Shown here: positions 34,947-41,563 of the stretch, piece by piece
Layout of the letters: every line of letters begins with the position of its first letter
How positions within the stretch are numbered: the stretch's first letter is position 1
Source: UTCHB3 sp964371075
GTDB lineage: Bacteria; Bacteroidota; Ignavibacteria; Ignavibacteriales; Ignavibacteriaceae
DNA length: 64,000 nucleotides
Reading direction: 5' to 3'
Assembly: GCA_964371075.1 (NCBI GenBank)
Contig: CAYJKN010000002.1
Span: 372,001-436,000, forward strand
The notes under the pieces: model-generated
Databases searched by the model: none
What the model saw: the letters and a program-made list of their open reading frames with translations, nothing else
Told to the model about the DNA's origin: nothing
Made by a program: the position numbers and the translations under genes

Positions 34947-36482
34947 ATGAAGAACTACATTAAATCAATCATTATAACGGTGGTGCTCTGCACCACCGTC
35001 TATTCACAATTGGATTCGATAGTATTTGTAAAGTGGGGATGGCATCAAAATACTCCATTTCGTGTTTGTGATGATCAGAACGGGGATGGGTTCAATGATA
35101 TTATGCTCGTACAACTCGAGGAGAATCAAGTATATTGTAGGATATTTCCCGGTGGTCAATTAATGGACACAATACCATTTTGGCAGGTAAAAATTGGTTT
35201 TACTGCGGTTACGGTTGACATCAATGGAGATGGACATCGAGACATTGTTACTTTTCCATATGTTGAAGCAAGCCACCTGGCGGTTTATTTTGGAGGACCT
35301 TTGTTGGACACAATTCCTGATTACCTGATTCAATTTCCGGTTCCTTCAACTGCAACCGGAAAAATTGTAAATAGTGCGGGTTCTCGAATAGATATGAATG
35401 GAGATGGAATTGAGGAACTTGCCTATTGGTACGGACAATGGCCCAACGACACACTCTATTTTTATGAAACAGGTTCAAAGTTCACCGGTGAACCAAAACA
35501 AAGATATGCCGGTGAGTTATTTAATCTAAAAATGGGTGGAAATTTAAACTTTGGAGACTTGAATGGAGATGGATGTACTGATCTATGGATTACATTCCAT
35601 GATCCCTCAGGTGATTATACCAAATCAAGATATAATGTAGTATATGGTGATCCGGACTTTAGTTTAGTGGAAAGGTTTAGTTATCAACAAGATATTACCG
35701 GCAATATTGGCGAAGGATTCACAAATACTTCCAAAATAATTGCAGATTTTAATGGTGATGGGAAGGATGACTGGTTACACCCAAACAATGGACAATACCT
35801 CTATTTTTATGGGTATATGGTTAACAGCGGTGGTTATCCACCAACTGAGTTTCCAACCGCATACAGGGGACTAAACACCCAGGATAGGGGACCACTTCCT
35901 GGACTTAAAATGGATGTTGGTGATGTAAATGGAGATGGTATAAAAGACCTTATGCTCTCCATCGGTTACTCAGAACAATGGTTGTGGCTCGGTGGTATTC
36001 CCAAATGGGGAAACACAGCAAACAAAAAGTATAATGGCGCCACAGGGAGGGGTTTTGTAGGGGATGTATCAGGAGACGGAGTTGATGATCTTGCACTTGT
36101 ATATGATTATGAAGGCTATTCATCAGGTTACGGTTATGCAGTAATAGTAGCCGGAGACAGGAATCTGGTTTCTGTTCAGGATGAAAATCCCGCATCAGTT
36201 CCATCATCATTAAAGGTGGAAGCATATCCCAACCCGTTTAATCCATCAACAAAAATAAAGTACACACTTACCACAACGGGAATAGTAACACTTTCAGTAG
36301 TTAGTGTATCAGGAGAACTGATTGAAAAACGGGAACTCGGCGAAATATCTCCCGGAAGTTATGAAGAAGAGATAAACCTCGGTTCTCAGAACGCTGCGTC
36401 GGGAGTCTATTTTGCAGAGATAACGCTAGAAACAGGTTCAGAAGTAAAAAAGGAGAGAGTAAAACTTCAATTACTGAAGTAA
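34947..36482 (+). CDS. FG-GAP/VCBS-repeat beta-propeller protein with T9SS signal
   Basis: A secreted protein of 511 residues with a signal peptide (about 1-20). Seven copies of the DxNGDGxxD calcium-binding loop (DQNGDGFND, DINGDGHRD, DMNGDGIEE, DLNGDGCTD, DFNGDGKDD, DVNGDGIKD, DVSGDGVDD) are spread over about residues 32-395. This fits a seven-bladed integrin-alpha-like propeller. The C-terminal T9SS type A sorting domain (about 425-511, AYPNPFNPSTK) follows. AAGGAG lies ahead of the ATG. It is the second gene of a unit with the giant beta-helix protein. A ligand-binding or structural role is likely; no enzyme motif is visible. Confidence 0.85.
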   Translation: MKNYIKSIIITVVLCTTVYSQLDSIVFVKWGWHQNTPFRVCDDQNGDGFNDIMLVQLEENQVYCRIFPGGQLMDTIPFWQVKIGFTAVTVDINGDGHRDIVTFPYVEASHLAVYFGGPLLDTIPDYLIQFPVPSTATGKIVNSAGSRIDMNGDGIEELAYWYGQWPNDTLYFYETGSKFTGEPKQRYAGELFNLKMGGNLNFGDLNGDGCTDLWITFHDPSGDYTKSRYNVVYGDPDFSLVERFSYQQDITGNIGEGFTNTSKIIADFNGDGKDDWLHPNNGQYLYFYGYMVNSGGYPPTEFPTAYRGLNTQDRGPLPGLKMDVGDVNGDGIKDLMLSIGYSEQWLWLGGIPKWGNTANKKYNGATGRGFVGDVSGDGVDDLALVYDYEGYSSGYGYAVIVAGDRNLVSVQDENPASVPSSLKVEAYPNPFNPSTKIKYTLTTTGIVTLSVVSVSGELIEKRELGEISPGSYEEEINLGSQNAASGVYFAEITLETGSEVKKERVKLQLLK

Positions 36483-36496
36483 CAAGACCTTTATTC

Positions 36497-36532
36497 AAAA
36501 GCTGTCATCAGAAATGATGGCAGCTTTTTTTT
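36497..36532 (+). terminator. Terminator after the FG-GAP gene
   Basis: AAAAGCTGTCATC (36497-36509) pairs with GATGGCAGCTTTT (36516-36528) with one G-U pair and the loop AGAAAT, followed by Ts to 36532. Confidence 0.93.
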
Positions 36533-36538
36533 GTTTAG

Positions 36539-36609
36539 TAGCGAAGGTGCGAAGAATCGGAGTTGCGGAGAATCAAAGTATCGGAGAATCAAAGTAGCGA
36601 AGTAGCAAG
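36539..36609 (+). repeat. CGGAGAATCAAAGT degenerate repeat cluster
   Basis: About six imperfect units such as GCGAAGAATC, CGGAGTTG, CGGAGAATCAAAGTAT, CGGAGAATCAAAGTAG and CGAAGTAGC. It lies directly after the terminator and before the lacI-family gene. Confidence 0.6.
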
Positions 36610-36667
36610 GGCTCCCCATTGGGTTGGAACCATGAAGGAGATGAATATTCTAAAAAAAATATTAAAT

Positions 36668-36681
36668 TGTAACCGCTTTCA
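36668..36681. promoter_or_regulatory. Degenerate LacI-type operator in front of the regulator gene
   Basis: TGTAACCGCTTTCA matches the palindrome TGTAAGCGCTTACA (found at 41337 and 41362) at 12 of 14 positions. It lies 17 bases before the regulator start, a position suited to negative autoregulation. Confidence 0.6.
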
Positions 36682-36697
36682 GAAAAAATGATGAAGA

Positions 36698-37723
36698 ATG
36701 AAAAGAGAAAAAGAATCAACCATTTATGATGTTGCGCGGATAGCCCGGGTCTCGATTGCCACGGTATCGAGGGTGTTTAACAAAAGTTCACTTGTCACGG
36801 ATAAAACAGTGGCACATGTGCTTAAAGTGGCAAAAAAGCTCAATTTTTCACCAAGCGCTTCAGCTCGTGGTCTTAGTGGAGGAAAACAGGAGACAATTGG
36901 AATAATTCTGCCTGTGTTATACGGTAATCTTTTTTCGGAATTCATTTATTCAATTCAAGCACTTGCCGAGGCAAGAGGATATGATATTGTTGTCGCCGGT
37001 CAAAAAGGTTCACCGGAAGAGTTTTTTACAACGGTGAAAAAACTAAGCACAAAAATTGACGGTTTAATCCTTATGTATCACATTGAGGGAATTAAAAGGG
37101 AGATGGCGCGAAGGTTTCCTAAACTGCCAAACATCGTTCTGAGCAGATTTGTGAAATATCGGGAGCATGTTGATCTGGTATTGGATAATTTTAGCGGTGC
37201 CTTTATGGCAACAGAACATCTGATAACGCAGGGGAACAGGAAAATCGCTTTGATAAAAGGGGAGGAAGGAAACATCGATGCGATTGAACGGACAGAAGGT
37301 TTTCTTTCCGCAGTTCGTAAATTTGGAATTAAAAAGAATGATGTCGAAATCCTTGAAGGTACTTTCCGACAGATATCAGGGTACAATGCTGTTCAGGAAC
37401 TGTTTTTGAAAAGGAAAGATATTTCTGCTATATTTGCCTCCAACGATGCAATGGCACTTGGCGCATTAAACTGGATGCACCGTTACGGCATGAAAATACC
37501 TGAAGATGTTGAAATATGTGGATTTGATGATATTGAGTTTGCACAGATGACCAGACCGTCATTAAGTTCTGTGTATCTCAACACTTCACTTTTTGGGCAG
37601 AAGGCGTTCGAAATGATAATGGAGATGATTAGTGAAAAGAGGATTGAGGATACGCCAAAACAGCTAATAATAGACCCTGAATTGAGGGTCAGAGAATCTT
37701 CTTCGCTGGACAGAGGCAAATAA
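36698..37723 (+). CDS. LacI-family transcriptional regulator
   Basis: A DNA-binding protein of 341 residues. The N-terminal helix-turn-helix (STIYDVARIARVSIATVSRVFN, about 6-27) and hinge region (FSPSASARGLSGG, about 49-61) are typical. The periplasmic-binding-like effector domain spans about 62-335 (ETIGIILPVLYGNLFSEF, FASNDAMALGAL, EDVEICGFDDIEFAQMTRPSLSSV). It would bind palindromes with a central CG. Such palindromes sit in front of its own gene (36668) and twice in front of the convergent NHL/SGNH operon (41336, 41361). The effector is probably a sugar or glycoside, but nothing names it. Confidence 0.92.
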   Translation: MKREKESTIYDVARIARVSIATVSRVFNKSSLVTDKTVAHVLKVAKKLNFSPSASARGLSGGKQETIGIILPVLYGNLFSEFIYSIQALAEARGYDIVVAGQKGSPEEFFTTVKKLSTKIDGLILMYHIEGIKREMARRFPKLPNIVLSRFVKYREHVDLVLDNFSGAFMATEHLITQGNRKIALIKGEEGNIDAIERTEGFLSAVRKFGIKKNDVEILEGTFRQISGYNAVQELFLKRKDISAIFASNDAMALGALNWMHRYGMKIPEDVEICGFDDIEFAQMTRPSLSSVYLNTSLFGQKAFEMIMEMISEKRIEDTPKQLIIDPELRVRESSSLDRGK

Positions 37724-37754
37724 AAAAGGGACCGGTTTGGGTAAACCCGGCCCC
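37724..37754 (-). terminator. Terminator of the NHL/SGNH operon (minus strand)
   Basis: The GC-rich hairpin at 37728-37754 (GGG-CCGGTTT with AAACCCGG-CCC) is followed on the minus strand by CCCTTTTTTATTT. It lies in the convergent spacer and may also slow transcripts from the lacI-family gene. Confidence 0.75.
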
Positions 37755-37779
37755 TAAAAGACTCTTGTGTAACCGTTTA

Positions 37780-39558
37780 TTACTTCAAGAGAGTGAGTTT
37801 TATAGATGAAGAAAACTCTCCGGCTGCAAGTCGGCAAGTATATACACCTGAAGCCAGCTTTGAGCCATCAATTTGCATTTTGTGATATCCCTGTGTCAAA
37901 TCACCTGAAAATATCTCAATAATTTCTCTTCCCGTCATATCATAAAGTTTCAATTCAGCTTTTGTGGCTTCTTTCAGAGTGAACGAAACCGTTGTTACCG
38001 GATTAAACGGATTGGGATAGTTTTGAAAAAGAAAAAACCCCACGGGAGATTCTGCCTCCACTTCAACAAGACTTGAATATGAACTTGAACCGTCATAGTC
38101 AATCTGCCTTAACCGATAATAGTAACTGATATCTTTTTGGGCAGAACCGTCGGTATAACTGTAACTTGACTGTGAAACTGTGGTTCCGGAACCTTCAACA
38201 AATCCAATTGTCTCAAAATCAGTCTTGTTTAAACTTCTTTGCACTTCAAATCCATAACTGTTAGTTTCTGTACCCGTGATCCATTGAAGAACAACATCCG
38301 ATTTTGATCTCGTGGCAATGAAACTCACCAGTTCCACCGGGATGAACATTGGCAGGATTGCTTCTATCGCTCTTTCATAGATAAGTCGATGACCTGCGTT
38401 ATTTAGATGGATGCCGTCTCCCGAGTTATATTCAGGAACGATAAATCCATTTGGTTGTGCAAGGGTTGTCCAGAAATCGACTGCATAAGTACCATAACGG
38501 GAGTAAACAGAGTCCTTCATTGTTATCAACAAATCAAGTTGTGACTGATTTGAAAGATTCCTTGGTTGAGTTGTGGTGATCCAAAGTTTTACATTATTCC
38601 TGGTTGCCACTGCCACCAAAGTATCAAAATTGGCGATCTGTTCAATGATTGGATATCCACTTGCCGCATCATTTGACGGAAGATTAATGAAGATGGCTTT
38701 TGGATTGTATTCCAGGGCATAACTGATGTTATTGGTTATTCTTGGAGTTGGTCTTCCACCGGGTGGAACAAAACCGGTTGGCATCACATGATAAGAGGTG
38801 TATCCTCCAACCGCAAGGTTTAATACTTTATATGTAGTATCAAGACTTGTTATATGTTTCCTTAGCCTGTTGACATAAGCGCTATCGGGAGGATTTGCAC
38901 CTGTGCCGGCGGAAGTTGAAGACCCAATGACAACAATGTAGTTGTAATCATAGATCGAAGCTCCGCCGGTCATCTTTATATCATCAAGGAAGAGAGTGCG
39001 AGAAATTCCATCAGCTACTGACTGGCAATAAAAAATTGTCTTAACTCTGGTAAGGTCACAGTTACCCGGATTTCTTTTTAGTGTGTCAAGCGGGAGCCAG
39101 AGTTTAGTCCATGTTCCCGCAGGAATTCCCAACGGGTTATACTGAGCGAGTGGGATTTTGGTTGATCTTTGATTTGAAAGATCTTCCACAAAGATTGAAG
39201 GAAGATCAGAAGCATTAACAGCCACAGCGGAATAGACCATAAAGATAATGGAATCCTTAAGTGTGGCATCTCTTCCGGGCCAACCGGGGGCTGCAACTGC
39301 TGCTGCCCAATCACCACCGGTAACTGATTTGTAAAGAAGTTTTAGACCGTTGGTACCTGCATAAAAAGTATCGGTGACCACGGGGAACTTCACACCGTTT
39401 ACCGAAAGGAGTTCACTTGGAGCAGTCACCTGGAGGTAACTCGGATCGTAATAATTTGGAAGGTCGCTATCCGAGAAGAAGAGGTAATCCTGCGCATTGA
39501 CATACCCGCTTCCTAAGAGAAGGATTGTAACCAGGAAAACTTTTATTGATATTCTCAT
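37780..39558 (-). CDS. Secreted SGNH/GDSL-type esterase with T9SS signal
   Basis: A protein of 592 residues. It has a signal peptide (about 1-22, ending VNAQ), an N-terminal beta-sandwich (about 25-215) that looks like a carbohydrate-binding domain, an SGNH hydrolase domain (about 220-400), an FN3-like VPVELVSF module (about 402-500) and a T9SS sorting domain (about 505-592, NYPNPFNPVTT). The SGNH blocks are VVIGSSTSAGTGA (nucleophile Ser), NLAVGGYTSY (Gly), LPSNDA (Asn) and SGDGIHLNNAGH (Asp, His). It probably removes acetyl or other acyl groups from polysaccharides. It follows the NHL gene by 8 bases; AGGCAAC precedes its ATG. Confidence 0.88.
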   Translation of the reverse strand: MRISIKVFLVTILLLGSGYVNAQDYLFFSDSDLPNYYDPSYLQVTAPSELLSVNGVKFPVVTDTFYAGTNGLKLLYKSVTGGDWAAAVAAPGWPGRDATLKDSIIFMVYSAVAVNASDLPSIFVEDLSNQRSTKIPLAQYNPLGIPAGTWTKLWLPLDTLKRNPGNCDLTRVKTIFYCQSVADGISRTLFLDDIKMTGGASIYDYNYIVVIGSSTSAGTGANPPDSAYVNRLRKHITSLDTTYKVLNLAVGGYTSYHVMPTGFVPPGGRPTPRITNNISYALEYNPKAIFINLPSNDAASGYPIIEQIANFDTLVAVATRNNVKLWITTTQPRNLSNQSQLDLLITMKDSVYSRYGTYAVDFWTTLAQPNGFIVPEYNSGDGIHLNNAGHRLIYERAIEAILPMFIPVELVSFIATRSKSDVVLQWITGTETNSYGFEVQRSLNKTDFETIGFVEGSGTTVSQSSYSYTDGSAQKDISYYYRLRQIDYDGSSSYSSLVEVEAESPVGFFLFQNYPNPFNPVTTVSFTLKEATKAELKLYDMTGREIIEIFSGDLTQGYHKMQIDGSKLASGVYTCRLAAGEFSSSIKLTLLK

Positions 39559-39566
39559 TTTGTTGC

Positions 39567-41300
39567 CTATTTGTTAAAGATCATTTTACCGGAATAAACT
39601 TTGTTGTTCACTTCGACAGTATAAAAATAGACTCCTGAGTTAACAGTCTGACCCATAAAATTTGTGCCGTTCCACTGAAATCTGTTGATTCCCGGGGCAG
39701 CGATACCTTTAAAAATTTCGACCACTTCACTACCAAGAATATCCCTGACCAAAACTCTTACATTTTCTTTTTCAGTGAGAGTAAATGAAATAGTGGTTGA
39801 TGGATTAAACGGATTTGGATAGTTGCCCAAAAGGCGGAAGCCTTCGATCAGACCTGTATTGTCGGCTAAAACTTCATTCGAATAGTTTATTGAACCGTCA
39901 AGGTCAATCTGTTTTAGACGATAATAAACAACACCAGACAATGGTTTTGAATCGATAAATGAATAAGAATTTATCAGTGTGGAAGTACCATTTCCTTTTA
40001 CAAAACCAATTTCTTCAAATTCAGAATCCTCACTTCTTCTTTCAATCGAAAAACCGAAGTTATTTGTTTCAGTTGCGGTTGTCCAGTTTAATTCAACATT
40101 GTTTAAGGTCACTGAAGCAGAAAATGAAGAGAGCTCAACAGGAACAAGAGAGGAGATGTCATATCTTAAAACACGGTTGTTTGCCCAATCGGTGACCCAA
40201 AGTTTTTTACCGGCATTATCAACCGAAGCGCCTCTGGGGGTTCTTAATGAATTTTGTGTTGGAGGATTAAGTCCGGTTCCTGTGGTAAAATCAGGCTGAC
40301 CAATAACATAATCGGCATTTGCGCCATTTGCGAGGGTAGTCGCCTGGAGGAATACTGAAATACGGTTGTTTGATTCCTGAACCACATAAAGGTTTCCATT
40401 GATGTCGCCGGTTAGCCATCTGACATTACCCATACCATTTTGAGTTGTGTTAGCAGTATTTGTGATAAAATCAGGCTGACCCAATACAACATCTGCTGTG
40501 TCGCCATTAACAAGTGTTGAGGCATTATTAAATTTTAGAACTCTTCTGTTGGTATATTCACTTACCCAAAGGTTTCCGAGCCAGTCAACATAAACTCCAT
40601 TTGTGTTGTTCATTTTGGTTGCTGAGAGTCCGGCGGTTCCGGTAACAAAATCAGGTTGGCCAATTACAAGGTCGGCATTTGAGCCGTTAGGCAGGGTGGA
40701 AGCGTTCTGGAAGCGAAGCAGTCTGTGAATATTAAAGTTACTCACCCAAAGAGTACCATTTGCTTCAACAAAAATACCTGCAGGGCCACTGAACTTGTTT
40801 TGGCTGGTAGCTGCTGAATTTGTTACAAAATCGGGTTGCCCAAGAACACCATCAGCTGTGTCTCCGTTAACCAGGTTATCAGGATCGTCCCATCTTGTAA
40901 CACGGTTATTACCATATTCACTAACCCAAAGGGTTCCGTTACCATCGATAACAACACAGATAGGGTTGTTCATTTTGGTTGCAGAGAGACCTGAAGTATT
41001 GGTTGTGAAGTCAGGTTGACCAATCACAAGTTCTGCATCACCACCATTGATGTAGGCATTTGTTGATGAAAAACGAAGAACTCTGTGGTTGCCTCTGTCA
41101 GCAACCCAGATTTTTCCGTTTCTGCTGTCAAATAACACACCATTTGGTCCGTTAAATTTGTTGATTGCAACCCCACTTGTTGGGGTAATATAGTCGAACT
41201 GTCCAAGGACTCCTTCGGCAGCCTGACCGTTCACAAATTGTGCAGATGAAACACCTGCCAGAAGTGTGAAAAAAAATAGAAAGAAAGTAACTGTTTTCAT
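39567..41300 (-). CDS. Secreted NHL-repeat beta-propeller with T9SS signal
   Basis: A protein of 577 residues with a signal peptide (about 1-20). Six NHL-like repeats of about 58 residues, each marked by (V/I)(I/L)GQ(P/F)D(F/Y), lie between about 30 and 375 and carry WVADRGNHRVLRF-like strands (WVSEYGNNRVTRW, WVSNFNIHRLLRF, WVSEYTNRRVLKF, WVTDWANNRVLRY). They imply a six-bladed propeller. An FN3-like VPVELSSF module (about 385-480) and a T9SS sorting domain (about 488-577, NYPNPFNPSTT) follow. CGGAGA precedes the ATG. It is the first gene of the operon regulated by the two palindromes upstream. The ligand is unknown. Confidence 0.87.
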   Translation of the reverse strand: MKTVTFFLFFFTLLAGVSSAQFVNGQAAEGVLGQFDYITPTSGVAINKFNGPNGVLFDSRNGKIWVADRGNHRVLRFSSTNAYINGGDAELVIGQPDFTTNTSGLSATKMNNPICVVIDGNGTLWVSEYGNNRVTRWDDPDNLVNGDTADGVLGQPDFVTNSAATSQNKFSGPAGIFVEANGTLWVSNFNIHRLLRFQNASTLPNGSNADLVIGQPDFVTGTAGLSATKMNNTNGVYVDWLGNLWVSEYTNRRVLKFNNASTLVNGDTADVVLGQPDFITNTANTTQNGMGNVRWLTGDINGNLYVVQESNNRISVFLQATTLANGANADYVIGQPDFTTGTGLNPPTQNSLRTPRGASVDNAGKKLWVTDWANNRVLRYDISSLVPVELSSFSASVTLNNVELNWTTATETNNFGFSIERRSEDSEFEEIGFVKGNGTSTLINSYSFIDSKPLSGVVYYRLKQIDLDGSINYSNEVLADNTGLIEGFRLLGNYPNPFNPSTTISFTLTEKENVRVLVRDILGSEVVEIFKGIAAPGINRFQWNGTNFMGQTVNSGVYFYTVEVNNKVYSGKMIFNK

Positions 41301-41335
41301 CTGTTCTCCGATATGATAAAGTGATCAATTATCTT

Positions 41336-41351
41336 ATGTAAGCGCTTACAT
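41336..41351. promoter_or_regulatory. LacI-type operator O2
   Basis: ATGTAAGCGCTTACAT, a perfect 16-bp palindrome with a central CG. It is 36 bases before the NHL-gene start and 25 bases centre to centre from an identical copy. Confidence 0.85.
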
Positions 41352-41360
41352 CCTGACCCG

Positions 41361-41376
41361 ATGTAAGCGCTTACAT
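41361..41376. promoter_or_regulatory. LacI-type operator O1
   Basis: ATGTAAGCGCTTACAT, identical to the copy at 41336. It lies just downstream of the predicted transcription start on the minus strand, where a bound repressor would block elongation or clearance. Confidence 0.85.
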
Positions 41377-41384
41377 TTGAAGTG

Positions 41385-41414
41385 CAAATATACATTTTTT
41401 TGTATTCAAGTCAA
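41385..41414 (-). promoter_or_regulatory. Promoter of the NHL/SGNH operon
   Basis: On the minus strand, TTG (41414-41412), a 19-base spacer, then TATATTTG (41392-41385). It is a full match to TTG-N19/20-TAnnTTTG. Both operators lie directly downstream. Confidence 0.75.
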
Positions 41415-41563
41415 ATGAATTTTTTCTTCAACTGATTTTTTTACTATCAGTTAGCACAGAATTGGTTTTCTTTCCGATGTTAATCTCACGACTCACCTCC
41501 CAATTCACCAAATATTCATATTTTTAAGGTTTGAAATATTTAAAATATTAAGACTTTATAAGA

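Noticed and set aside
37767..37780. TGTAACCGTTTATT as another LacI-type operator
   Set aside because: It matches only about 10 of 14 positions and lies at the 3' end of the SGNH gene in a convergent spacer.
41415..41527. Possible leader ORFs before leuS (a short MNFFFN frame and a 16-codon frame at 41477)
   Set aside because: They hold too few Leu codons, no terminator/antiterminator pair follows, and no T-box features are visible.
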